From NCBI RefSeq assembly GCF_004349105.1, contig NZ_SMLB01000022.1, positions 1 to 64,000 of the forward strand: a DNA stretch of 64,000 nucleotides. Reading direction: 5' to 3'. Positions 1-7,898 of the stretch are shown here, piece after piece. Position numbers and translations under genes: made by a program. The notes below the pieces were generated by a model that was not told the DNA's origin, made no database searches, and saw only the letters and a program-made list of their open reading frames with translations. The DNA comes from Jiangella aurantiaca (GTDB lineage: Bacteria; Actinomycetota; Actinomycetes; Jiangellales; Jiangellaceae). Position 1 is the stretch's first letter. The number at the start of each line of letters is the position of its first letter.

Positions 1-151
1 CACATCGACACTTCGGATCAGCCACTTCCCGGACCCGCGAAACCGACGCTACAACCGAGCCCACCCTCCCGGAAGCCCGCAGCCAAGCAATCCCTCAAAC
101 GAGCCGGTTGACAACAGAGGGGAGCCGAAATGTCCGAAGAATTCCACGAAA

Positions 152-167
152 ACTCCAAGATCGACTT
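152..167. repeat. Half copy of the intergenic CTTGGAGT palindrome
   Basis: The bases ACTCCAAGATCGACTT match the right arm of the complete palindrome at 20955-21030 and, less fully, the one at 29447-29517. No matching left arm is visible between position 1 and 150, so this is a solo arm or the remnant of a full copy. It lies just past the 3' end of the leftward M50 gene. I see no gene in 1-179. Confidence 0.6.
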
Positions 168-179
168 CGGTGGGCGGGG

Positions 180-923
180 CTAAGCGAGGGCGTCGAGGAC
201 CGAGGCGACGTTGAACCAGGCGCACGCCCCTATGACGGTGGCGAAGGTGAGCAGCCAGACGCCGCCGGGCACGAACGATCGGCGGCCCATGAGGTAGGCG
301 TCGGACTGCTGGACGCCGCGGCCGCTGGTGTGCGCCCGGACGACGGCCCACAGCCCGCGCACCGCGCCCACCGTCAGCAGCCAGGCGAACGCGTACACCA
401 CCACCGTGCACAGCCACGCCGACCCGTACCAGCCGACCAGCCCGAACGCGACCCCCGTCGTCAGCACCGCGGCCACCGTGAGCCAGCTGCGCGACAGCAG
501 GAACACCAACGCGAGGCAGACCACCAGGATGCCCAGCGCCAGCCGCGCCCATCCGTGCGTGGCCGCCCACACCAGCGCCCACCCGACGACGGCCGGCGCG
601 GGGTAGCCCCACCACATGGTCCACAACGTGCCCGGCGTGCTGTGCGACCAGAAGTTCGTCGCGCCGGAGAGGTCGCCGCGCACCGTCACGCCGCGCAGCC
701 GGAACCCGGCCGTCAGCGCGGCGACGACGTGGCCCAGCTCGTGCACGATCGTCACCGGGTACCCGGCCAGCCGCCAGGCCGGCCCGTACACCGCCAGCAC
801 GACGCCGGCCAGGGCGAACCCCAGGACGACGGACGAGGGCATGGTCGCCAGTGTCTCGTCCACCCGGACGTTCGCGAACCAGTCGCGCACACCGTCAGTG
901 ACCCCGCTGCTCGTCTCCGCCAT
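180..923 (-). CDS. M50B-like membrane metallopeptidase
   Basis: This is a polytopic membrane protein of about 247 residues. A zinc-binding HELGH motif sits near residues 61-65, inside a hydrophobic segment, and WGYPAP near residue 107 occupies the place of the second conserved block of the M50B-like family. Several further membrane segments follow. Such site-2-protease relatives cleave substrates within the membrane, but the substrate here is unknown. The ATG at 923 was chosen because it overlaps the TGA of the upstream gene as TGATG; a GTG one codon earlier is also possible. It is the last gene of the leftward amino-sugar operon, so it may be only co-transcribed with it. The HExxH motif makes the family call good; the physiological role is open. 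Confidence 0.8.
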   Translation of the reverse strand: MAETSSGVTDGVRDWFANVRVDETLATMPSSVVLGFALAGVVLAVYGPAWRLAGYPVTIVHELGHVVAALTAGFRLRGVTVRGDLSGATNFWSHSTPGTLWTMWWGYPAPAVVGWALVWAATHGWARLALGILVVCLALVFLLSRSWLTVAAVLTTGVAFGLVGWYGSAWLCTVVVYAFAWLLTVGAVRGLWAVVRAHTSGRGVQQSDAYLMGRRSFVPGGVWLLTFATVIGACAWFNVASVLDALA

Positions 924-2377
924 CACCGCCCGACCCTAACCGACCCGACCCCCTGCCAGACGTCGTCGAAGCCGTGGCACAGGTCCGGCCGGAAGGCCAG
1001 CAGCGCCGGCCGGAGCTGGTGCGCCGGCATCCGGACCGGCTCCCGCCCGTCGCCCAGCGGCCCGGTCCACAGCGCCCGGCCGCGCGCCTCCAAGTCCCGC
1101 CGGTAGGTCAGGCGCAGCCGGATCGCCGGATAGTGCACCACGCGCGCGGTGCCGACGGAGTCCGGCTGCGGGTGCCGGGTCGCCGTCACGTCGGCGCCCA
1201 CCCCCGGGATCGGCGTCGGCAGCTCCGGGTTCTCGTACAGGTAGAGGTCGACGGATCGGTTCCGCTTGGCGGCCGTGTTGGCGACGTGGAACGCGTCCCG
1301 CACGAGGGCGGCCTGTACCCAGTCCCAACTGACGGCGGTCCGCACGAGCGCCCGCGGCCGCCACCGCCGCTTGCGCACGAACACCAGCCCGTCGGCCGAG
1401 ACGAGGATGCCGACGCCAGCGGTGAACCGCGGCACCAGCCACAGCGTGATCGGCAGCGTCAGGCAGCAGAACAGGAACGGCACCAGCAGCACGAGCGCGA
1501 TCAGCACGGACGGCACAGCCGGCAGGCCGAACGGGTTGTTCATCAGGTACCCGCCACCGCCCACGACCGCGGCTTGCACCAGGATCGCGGCGAGCACCCG
1601 GGGCCACGACTCGCCGTGCGCCAGCCAGACGGGCCCGGCCGGACGGGGCACGACCGGCGGCGGAGGCGCGGCCTCGTCGTCCTGGGCGAGGGGCTCCGGT
1701 GGCGGGTCGGCGCGTGCGGTGGCCAGGCGCGGCGGCGTGAACCACTGGTCGACCCGGATGCCTGCGTAGAACAGGTCCGGGCGCCGCTCGGCCACCGCCT
1801 CGGCCACCGCGGGAGCGGCGTCCGGATCGGCGAGGCCGCCGATCCGCAGCCGGTGGGCGGGGACGCGGACGCCCTCGATCTCGGTGTCCGCCTCGACCGC
1901 CACGTCCGTCGCGGCGAACGCGGGCAGGCCGGGCACCTCGCGGGTGAGGTACAGCTCGAGCAGCTGGCCGGGGCCGGTGCCGCGGGCCGGCGCGTTGACG
2001 ACCTGGATGCCGTCCCAGCCGATACGCGCCCAGCCGCCCCGGTGCCACCATTTCGGGTGTTCGGTGACGAGCAGCCCGCCGGCATCGACGACGATCTCCC
2101 GGCGCGTGGTGTTGCGGGGCAGCCGGACCACGGTGACCACGATGCCGGCCACCAGCGCCAGCCCCAGCACGGTGGCGGCGATCGTCAGCGCCCGGTGGTC
2201 CGGGTCCCACAGGGCCTCGCCCAGCGCCACCCCGTCGCGGACGTCCGACCGGACCAGCATGATCAGAGGCGCGCCCATCGTCAGGCAGAAAACGGCCAGC
2301 AGCAGGAGCCAGCCGGCCCGGACGACGAGGCTGGGCGCGGTCCCGGCGACGCGCACCGTCCGGGCGGCGTCGCTCAT
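923..2377 (-). CDS. Membrane protein with internal duplication, unknown function
   Basis: I do not recognise a named family in this 484-residue protein. It has two similar halves. Each starts with a hairpin of two membrane segments (about residues 18-42 and 64-86, then 262-282 and 288-318), followed by a soluble region of roughly 130 residues resembling a bacterial PH-like module, with a matching tail: 'VPAHRLRIGG..RRPDLFYAG' in half one and 'MPAHQLRPAL..FRPDLCHG' in half two. A proline-rich linker near residues 222-248 joins the halves. It starts 10 bp after the SIS gene and is translationally coupled to the M50 gene through TGATG. No catalytic motif is visible. It may be a membrane scaffold or transport accessory, but that is inference. 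Confidence 0.75.
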   Translation of the reverse strand: MSDAARTVRVAGTAPSLVVRAGWLLLLAVFCLTMGAPLIMLVRSDVRDGVALGEALWDPDHRALTIAATVLGLALVAGIVVTVVRLPRNTTRREIVVDAGGLLVTEHPKWWHRGGWARIGWDGIQVVNAPARGTGPGQLLELYLTREVPGLPAFAATDVAVEADTEIEGVRVPAHRLRIGGLADPDAAPAVAEAVAERRPDLFYAGIRVDQWFTPPRLATARADPPPEPLAQDDEAAPPPPVVPRPAGPVWLAHGESWPRVLAAILVQAAVVGGGGYLMNNPFGLPAVPSVLIALVLLVPFLFCCLTLPITLWLVPRFTAGVGILVSADGLVFVRKRRWRPRALVRTAVSWDWVQAALVRDAFHVANTAAKRNRSVDLYLYENPELPTPIPGVGADVTATRHPQPDSVGTARVVHYPAIRLRLTYRRDLEARGRALWTGPLGDGREPVRMPAHQLRPALLAFRPDLCHGFDDVWQGVGSVRVGR

Positions 2378-2387
2378 GAAGCTCTCC

Positions 2388-3137
2388 TCAGGGCTCGATC
2401 GGGCGCACCCGCTCGCGGTAGCGCTCCAGGATCATACGGTTGTGCGCGTCGCCCGCCGCCAGGTTGGCCGAGACGTACACCGGCGGCCGCTCCCCCAGCT
2501 CCAGCAGCCGGCGGCAGACCAGCTCGGTGAGGATCTGCGCCACCAGCACCCCGGTCAGCGACGACGCCGCACCGATCCGCACGCCGGGCGTCAGCTCGAT
2601 GGCGGCGTCGCCCTCCGGCGCGCAATTGTCGATGACGACGTCGGCGAGGTCGGCGAGACGCGGCCCCTCGGTGAGCCGGGCTGCGGCCGACCGGGTGTGC
2701 GCCAGCGACGTGATCGCGACGAGGCCGTGCCCGCGGTCGCGTGCCAGCTGAGCCATCTCGACGACGGCGGCGTTGATGCCCGAGTTCGACACGATGAGGA
2801 AGACGTCCTCCGGACGTGGCCGGGCCAGCGCGTAGATCCGCTCGGCCAGGCCGGACTCGCGCTCGTAGGTCGGGTCGAGGATCGCTGCGGGTTCCTCGCC
2901 CCCGAACATCACCAGGTCCTTCACGGCGAGCATGCCGACGGGCACCAGTCCGCCCGCTCGACCGGCCAGCTCGAGTGTGACGATCCGCGAGTGGCCGGTC
3001 CCGAACGCCTGCAGCACGCCGCCGCCGGTGATCGACCGCGCCACCAGCTCCGCGGCCTCCCGCATCGCCGGCAGCTGCGTCTCGACGACGTGCTCGACCA
3101 GCCCGGCGGCCCGGGCGGCGTACTCGGATGCGATCAC
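2388..3137 (-). CDS. SIS (sugar isomerase) domain protein
   Basis: This 249-residue protein resembles the UPF0309 group of SIS-domain proteins. The phosphosugar-binding SIS fold spans about residues 35-190, with the Ser/Thr-rich loops 'FGTGHSRI' and 'IVSNSGINAA' that normally hold the sugar phosphate. Relatives isomerise, or regulate by binding, phosphorylated amino sugars. The GTG start at 3137 overlaps the TGA of the ceramidase-like gene as GTGA, which fixes the start and implies coupled translation. With the upstream N-acetylglucosamine-kinase-like gene it suggests that an amino-sugar phosphate is handled in the cytoplasm. The exact reaction cannot be read from sequence. Confidence 0.85.
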   Translation of the reverse strand: MIASEYAARAAGLVEHVVETQLPAMREAAELVARSITGGGVLQAFGTGHSRIVTLELAGRAGGLVPVGMLAVKDLVMFGGEEPAAILDPTYERESGLAERIYALARPRPEDVFLIVSNSGINAAVVEMAQLARDRGHGLVAITSLAHTRSAAARLTEGPRLADLADVVIDNCAPEGDAAIELTPGVRIGAASSLTGVLVAQILTELVCRRLLELGERPPVYVSANLAAGDAHNRMILERYRERVRPIEP

Positions 3138-4339
3138 GTGCTCTCCTCACCTGTGACGGACCCCGCGACCTGGACGGCGGCGTCGACGACCTGCTCGCCG
3201 CTGCCCGGCCGGACGGGGCTGACCAGCGTCTCGTACGTGGGCGGCGTGCTCCGGCTGGGCAGGTAGCCGAGGTATCCGTTGGCGTAGCCGAGCACGATGA
3301 CCTCCGGGCCGGCGGCCGCGCGGATCGCCTCGCCCAGCTCCAGGAACAGCTCGCCGGGGATCGCCACCAGCGTGACGCCGCCGATCCGTACTGCCTGCAC
3401 GTCGACGGCGTACGGCTCGCCGCGGCGGCGGGCGGCGAGGTCCCGCGCGATGCGCCGCCCCTGCTCGAACACCTGCCGGCTGCGCTCGTCGGCCGCCTCC
3501 GCGGCCGTCGCGCGCGTCGCGGCCGTCACCTCGGCCGCGGTCTTGGGCGCCAGCCGGACGGTCCGGGACCGCGGGAGCCGGACGGCGTCCGGCCCGGGCT
3601 CGTGCGACGGCTCCAGGCGCAGGTCGCCGGCCACCAGCGCGGCGAGGCGGTCGAGCTCCGCGGTGCTCCGGCCGCGGCGGGTGTGCCGGGTGCTGATGTC
3701 CCCCGCGGCGCCGGTCGCCGCGACTACCCAGCGCCCCGGCGCCGCGAGCGCGCGGCGGATCGCCCCGTTCAGGTCGGCGCTGACGTCGCGGTTGTCCGCC
3801 GGCAGCACGGTGGGGTGCACCGGCGACACCGTGACGACGCCGGCGACGCCCAGCGCTGTGGAGACCACGAGGGCGTCGACGGGGATGTCGACGGGGTCCG
3901 CGTCGCCGGAGGTGCGCCGACCGGCCAGGCCCGCAACGTCCGCCCGCGTGGTGGTCAGCCACGCATCCTGCTCGTCGACGATCGCCGCCTTCGCCGCCCC
4001 GACCGTCGCCGCGAGCAGCCGCCGCGCGACGTCCGCCGGGGTCGGCTCGCCGCCCGGCGTGCAGCCGGCCTCGGGGCTCGCGTGCGTGTGGGTGGCGGCG
4101 ACCCAGCAGGAGTCGATCCGCAGCTCCCGCAGGGCGGCCCGGATCCGGCCGGCGGCGTCGGTGTTCACGCAGATCAAGTCCGCCACGACCAGCGCGAGCC
4201 GGTGCCGGCCGGCGAACGTGACGACGTGGACCTCCAGCGGGTCCAGGACGCCGCCGACGCCGTGCGACCGGTCGGCGTAGCCGCCCATCGGCTCGCCCGG
4301 CACCACCTCGAGGAGCTGAGATCCGTGTCCGACTCTCAC
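3134..4339 (-). CDS. Neutral ceramidase-like hydrolase
   Basis: The protein of about 401 residues carries neutral/alkaline non-lysosomal ceramidase features: 'THTHASPEAG' (zinc-ligand region, residues 83-92), 'HPTVL' followed by 'VSADLNG' (about 175-192), and a GDIS segment near 213-216 where the family keeps its catalytic serine loop. It is shorter than eukaryotic ceramidases and no signal peptide is visible, so it probably acts in the cytosol, perhaps on another N-acylated substrate. The GTG start at 4339 overlaps the kinase TGA as GTGA; starts further upstream would lie inside the kinase gene. Its place between an amino-sugar kinase and a SIS protein suggests it releases an acyl group or amide from an amino-sugar compound, but that is inference. 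Confidence 0.8.
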   Translation of the reverse strand: MRVGHGSQLLEVVPGEPMGGYADRSHGVGGVLDPLEVHVVTFAGRHRLALVVADLICVNTDAAGRIRAALRELRIDSCWVAATHTHASPEAGCTPGGEPTPADVARRLLAATVGAAKAAIVDEQDAWLTTTRADVAGLAGRRTSGDADPVDIPVDALVVSTALGVAGVVTVSPVHPTVLPADNRDVSADLNGAIRRALAAPGRWVVAATGAAGDISTRHTRRGRSTAELDRLAALVAGDLRLEPSHEPGPDAVRLPRSRTVRLAPKTAAEVTAATRATAAEAADERSRQVFEQGRRIARDLAARRRGEPYAVDVQAVRIGGVTLVAIPGELFLELGEAIRAAAGPEVIVLGYANGYLGYLPSRSTPPTYETLVSPVRPGSGEQVVDAAVQVAGSVTGEEST

Positions 4340-5286
4340 CCGCCGCTCCCTGTCTCTCCGGCATGGCCCTGCTCGCGCAACCGCGCCAGCACCCGCATGT
4401 ACGGCGCCGCGCCGCGCAGCAGCGTCAGGCCGCCGTCCAGCGGAGAACCGGCCGGCTCGACGAGCTCCAGCCCGCGCTCGCGCAGCCCATCGTCCAGCCG
4501 GCGACGGAGCAGCGCGCTGGAGTCGAGCAGCCGCCCGGACCAGGAGACGCGCCGGCCCGCGTCCGGCTGCCGGGCCACGGCGGCCGTCGCGAGCGCGACG
4601 AGGTCCGCCACCGCCGCGTCGCAGATCGCCAGCGCGACGGCGTCGTGGGCCGCCGCCTCGACGACGACCGGCGCGAAGCCGGCGATCCGCGCGACCTGTC
4701 CCGGGTCGCGGTAGAACCGCTGCAGACCGGCGAGGTCGGTGCCGCCGACGGCGTCCGGGAACGGCTCGGTGAGCGCGGTGCCGGGGCCGACGCCGTCGAG
4801 CGCAGCGGTCGCCGCCCGCAGACCGGCGAGGCCGATCGCGTACCCGCTGCCGCGGTCGCCGAGCGCCGGACCCCAGCCATCGACGGTGCTGTACGTGCCA
4901 CCGGCCCCCATGGCCAGGACGTTCGTGCCGGTACCGATGCACAGTACGGTGCCCGGGCCGTTCAGCGCTCCGGCGTGGGCGAGGTGGACGTCCTCAGCCA
5001 CCAGCGCCGGGCCGCCCAGCACCTCGCCGAGCCGCCGAGCGAGCTCCCGCCGCGGGCCGGGGTCGCCGGGGACCCCCGTCAGCCCGGCGATCACCCCGGC
5101 CACGCGGTCGGGCAGCTCGACCCCGGCGGCCGCCGTCCGGACCGCGCCGACGATGCGCTCGACCCCGTCCTCGCCGGGCCGATAGCTCATCCCCGTGCCG
5201 GACCCGGTCTGCCGCCGGTCGCCGGTGGCGACCAGCAGCCGCAGCGCCGACTTTCCCCCGTCGATGCTGATGAAGGTGTCCGTCAC
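4336..5286 (-). CDS. N-acetylglucosamine kinase-like ATPase (BadF/BadG family)
   Basis: This 316-residue protein has the ASKHA-fold signatures of the BadF/BadG/BcrA/BcrD ATPase family, to which bacterial and eukaryotic N-acetylglucosamine kinases belong: 'ISIDGGKS' at residues 6-13 (phosphate 1), 'GTGTN' at 118-122 (phosphate 2) and 'GDRGSGYAIG' at 143-152. The expected reaction is ATP-dependent phosphorylation of GlcNAc or a related amino sugar in the cytosol. It is the first gene of the leftward operon. Its promoter region is shared with a divergent GntR/HutC regulator and holds a perfect 16-bp palindrome, so it is probably the most tightly regulated gene of the set. The exact sugar is not proven. 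Confidence 0.85.
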   Translation of the reverse strand: MTDTFISIDGGKSALRLLVATGDRRQTGSGTGMSYRPGEDGVERIVGAVRTAAAGVELPDRVAGVIAGLTGVPGDPGPRRELARRLGEVLGGPALVAEDVHLAHAGALNGPGTVLCIGTGTNVLAMGAGGTYSTVDGWGPALGDRGSGYAIGLAGLRAATAALDGVGPGTALTEPFPDAVGGTDLAGLQRFYRDPGQVARIAGFAPVVVEAAAHDAVALAICDAAVADLVALATAAVARQPDAGRRVSWSGRLLDSSALLRRRLDDGLRERGLELVEPAGSPLDGGLTLLRGAAPYMRVLARLREQGHAGETGSGG

Positions 5287-5301
5287 TGCGACGACCGTAA
5301 T

Positions 5302-5317
5302 ACCGGTCTAGACCGGT
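5302..5317. promoter_or_regulatory. GntR/HutC-type operator, ACCGGTCTAGACCGGT
   Basis: This perfect 16-bp palindrome lies in the divergent region between the kinase gene and the GntR gene. Its GGTCTAGACC core matches the TGGTCTAGACCA type of site known for DasR/NagR regulators of N-acetylglucosamine metabolism. A second palindrome, TCAACGT-CCTGC-ACGTTGA at 5319-5337, follows directly and could be a second site. I infer that the regulator encoded at 5399 binds here and controls both directions. Confidence 0.7.
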
Positions 5318-5398
5318 GTCAACGTCCTGCACGTTGACCTGCGCCGTCGCAGGCGGTCCGTAGGATGACGTCAACTGGTCGAGCAAGGGAGCCGCACC

Positions 5399-6166
5399 GT
5401 GCCGAGGCCGCGACATGAGCCGAACGACGTCGCGCCGGACGTGTTCACGACCGGAGACCGCGCGAAGGGCGCGCACATCAAGGACGTCCTGGCCGCGCTG
5501 GTGCAGCGGTCCCGCGACGGCTCACTGCTGCCGTCCGAGCGGGTGCTGGCGGAGCGGTTCGGGGTGGCCCGGATGACCGTGCGCGGTGCCATCAACGACC
5601 TCGAGGCGCGCGGCCTGGTCCGCCGCGTCTCCGGCCGCGGGACGTTCGTGCAGCGCCCGACCCTGACCCACTCGGAGATCTTCCGGTCGTTCAGCGAGGA
5701 CATGCGCAACCGCGGGATGAACCCCGGCTCGCGCAGCTACCGGGCCCGGACCCGCCCGGCCACGCGCGACATCGCCGACCGGCTCGGCGTCGAGCCGGGC
5801 GCGCCGGTGCACTCCATCGAGCGCATCCGCACCGCCGACGGCGTCCCGATGGCCCTGGAACGGACCAACCTCTCCGGCGCGCGGTTCCCGAACCTGCTCA
5901 CGGTGATGAACCGGGACGAGTCGCTGTACGACGTCCTGGCCAAGGCGTTCGGCGTGCGGCTCGAGTCGGCAGAACAGACGGTGTCCATCGCGCGGCTGAG
6001 CCCGGCCGAGGCCAAGCGGCTGGAGGTCCCGGAGTACGACCCCGCGTTCCTCATCGAGCGCGTCTCGGTCGACACCATGGGCAACGTCGTCGAGTTCGGC
6101 CGGTCGCTCTACCGCGGCGACCGCTACGCCATCCAGATGCACGTCAGCCGCCCGGCCGGCGGCTGA
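5399..6166 (+). CDS. GntR family (HutC/UTRA) transcriptional regulator
   Basis: The 255-residue regulator has an N-terminal winged helix-turn-helix (about residues 25-90, with 'LPSERVLAERFGVARMTVR' and 'RRVSGRGTFVQRP') and a C-terminal UTRA ligand-binding domain (about 105-250). This is the DasR/NagR/HutC layout, in which a phosphorylated amino sugar or similar effector releases the operator. The GTG start is preceded by GGGAG. It is transcribed away from the kinase-ceramidase-SIS operon, and its likely operator lies between them. It ends 5 bp before the convergent end of gatB. The effector is inferred from neighbours only. Confidence 0.88.
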   Translation: MPRPRHEPNDVAPDVFTTGDRAKGAHIKDVLAALVQRSRDGSLLPSERVLAERFGVARMTVRGAINDLEARGLVRRVSGRGTFVQRPTLTHSEIFRSFSEDMRNRGMNPGSRSYRARTRPATRDIADRLGVEPGAPVHSIERIRTADGVPMALERTNLSGARFPNLLTVMNRDESLYDVLAKAFGVRLESAEQTVSIARLSPAEAKRLEVPEYDPAFLIERVSVDTMGNVVEFGRSLYRGDRYAIQMHVSRPAGG

Positions 6167-6171
6167 CGGAG

Positions 6172-7680
6172 TCAGCCCTGCAGCCGCTCCAGGATGAGCT
6201 CGCGAGCCCGCTTGGCGTCGGCCTGACCCTTGGTCGACTTCATGATCGCGCCGATCAGCGCACCGACCGCGCCGAGGTTGCCGCCACGGATCTTCTCCGC
6301 GACGTCGGGCTGGGCGGCGATGGCGTCGTCGACGGCGGTGCCCAGCGCGGCGTCATCGTTGACGAGCACCAGGCCGCGCGCGGCCACGACCTCGTCGGGC
6401 GTGCCCTCACCGGCCAGTACGCCCTCCACCACCTGGCGGGCCAGCTTGTCGTTCAGCGACCCCTCGGCGATCAGCGCCTCGACCCGGGCGACGTCGCCAG
6501 GGGTGATGCCGGCGTCCTCCAGCGCGACGCCCCGCTCGTTGGCGACCCGGGCGACCTCGCCCAGCCACCACTTCTTGGCGCCGCCCGCGGACGCGCCCTC
6601 CGCCACCGTGTCGAACACCAGCGACAGCGCGCCGGCGTTGACGACGTCGCGCATCTCGAGGTCGGTGAAGCCCCACGCCTCCTGCAGCCGCGCCCGTCGG
6701 ACGGATGGCGGCTCCGGCAGCGTGGCCCGCAGCTCCTCGACCCATTCGCGGGACGGCGCGATGGGGACGAGGTCGGGCTCCGGGAAGTACCGGTAGTCCT
6801 CGGCCTCCTCCTTGCGCCGCCCGGCGGTGGTCTCGCCGGTGTCCTCGTGCCAGTGCCTGGTCTCCTGGACGATGGTGCCGCCGGACGACAGCACCGCGGC
6901 CTGGCGGCGGATCTCGTAGGTGACCGCCCGCTCGACCGACCGCAGCGAGTTGACGTTCTTCGTCTCCGTCCGCGTGCCGTACGGGTCGCCGGGCAGCCGC
7001 AGCGACACGTTGGCGTCGCAGCGCAGCTGACCGAGCTCCATGCGCGCTTCCGAGACGCCGAGGGCGCGGATCAGCTCGCGCAGCTCAGTGACGTACGCCT
7101 TCGCGACGGCCGGCGCGACGGCGGCGGGCACCTCGATCGGCTTGGTGACGATCTCGATCAGCGGAATGCCGGAGCGGTTGTAGTCGAGCAGCGAGTGGCT
7201 GGCGCCGTGGATGCGCCCTGTGGCGCCGCCGACGTGCAGCGACTTGCCGGTGTCCTCCTCCATGTGCGCGCGCTCGATGCCGATCCTGAATGTCTCGGAC
7301 GTCTCTCCGCCAAGGCTGACGTCGAGCCAGCCGTCGTACGCGATCGGCTCGTCGTACTGCGAAGTCTGGAAGTTCTTCGGCATGTCCGGATAGAAGTAGT
7401 TCTTCCGGGCGAACCGGCACCACTCGGCGATGCTGCAGTTCAGCGCCAGGCCGATGCGGATGGCCGACTCGACGGCGGTGCGGTTGACCACCGGCAGTGA
7501 CCCGGGCAGCCCCAGGCAGACCGGGCACACCTGCGAGTTCGGCTCGCCGCCGAACGCCGTCGAGCAGCCGCAGAACATCTTCGTGGTGGTGCCGAGCTCG
7601 ACGTGCACCTCCATGCCCATGACGGGCTCGTACGTCGCGATGGCCTCGTCGAACGAGGGCAGCGCAGTGGTGACCGTCAT
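6172..7680 (-). CDS. gatB: Asp-tRNA(Asn)/Glu-tRNA(Gln) amidotransferase subunit B
   Basis: This is the full-length 502-residue GatB. It is the ATP-dependent kinase/tRNA-binding subunit that activates mischarged Glu-tRNA(Gln) or Asp-tRNA(Asn) before GatA-derived ammonia converts it to the amide. The cradle domain begins at '[10 protein letters not shown]' (residues 22-31), and the zinc cysteines are in 'FCGC' (36-39) and 'CPVC' (52-55). A YqeY-like tail domain ends the protein. The ATG at 7680 overlaps the stop of the preceding small gene as ATGA. The gene is last in gatC-gatA-small ORF-gatB. Confidence 0.97.
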   Translation of the reverse strand: MTVTTALPSFDEAIATYEPVMGMEVHVELGTTTKMFCGCSTAFGGEPNSQVCPVCLGLPGSLPVVNRTAVESAIRIGLALNCSIAEWCRFARKNYFYPDMPKNFQTSQYDEPIAYDGWLDVSLGGETSETFRIGIERAHMEEDTGKSLHVGGATGRIHGASHSLLDYNRSGIPLIEIVTKPIEVPAAVAPAVAKAYVTELRELIRALGVSEARMELGQLRCDANVSLRLPGDPYGTRTETKNVNSLRSVERAVTYEIRRQAAVLSSGGTIVQETRHWHEDTGETTAGRRKEEAEDYRYFPEPDLVPIAPSREWVEELRATLPEPPSVRRARLQEAWGFTDLEMRDVVNAGALSLVFDTVAEGASAGGAKKWWLGEVARVANERGVALEDAGITPGDVARVEALIAEGSLNDKLARQVVEGVLAGEGTPDEVVAARGLVLVNDDAALGTAVDDAIAAQPDVAEKIRGGNLGAVGALIGAIMKSTKGQADAKRARELILERLQG

Positions 7681-7898
7681 TCGCCGTCCTTCAACTCGAC
7701 CAGCGGCTTGTTCTCGTCCCGCGACTCGCGGATCTCGCGCACGATGATCGCGATGGTGATGGCGACCGACAGGATGCTGAGGACGGCGTCGATCATCCGC
7801 AGTCCGTCCTTGTCGCGCCGGGCCTTGCTGAGGCTGCGCACCGCCGTGCCCGCACTCAGGGCCGAGCCGCCGAACTTGGCCAGGTACTTGACGTTCAC
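7677..7898 (-). CDS. Small single-pass membrane protein between gatA and gatB
   Basis: This 73-residue protein reads through GTG at 7898, which overlaps the gatA stop as GTGA, and its own stop overlaps the gatB ATG as ATGA. Both junctions indicate translational coupling. It has a basic, Ser/Ala-rich N-terminus (residues 1-34), one hydrophobic segment (about 37-54, '[16 protein letters not shown]') and a charged C-terminus. I do not recognise a family. The perfect fit within a housekeeping operon argues that it is a real gene rather than a chance frame, but no function is evident. Confidence 0.75.
   Translation of the reverse strand: MNVKYLAKFGGSALSAGTAVRSLSKARRDKDGLRMIDAVLSILSVAITIAIIVREIRESRDENKPLVELKDGE

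Noticed and set aside
108-1106. Rightward open frame over the M50 and membrane-protein genes.
   Set aside because: It is an antisense shadow typical of high-GC DNA; the translation is Arg/Pro/His-rich with no domain, while the leftward frames have membrane helices and HELGH.
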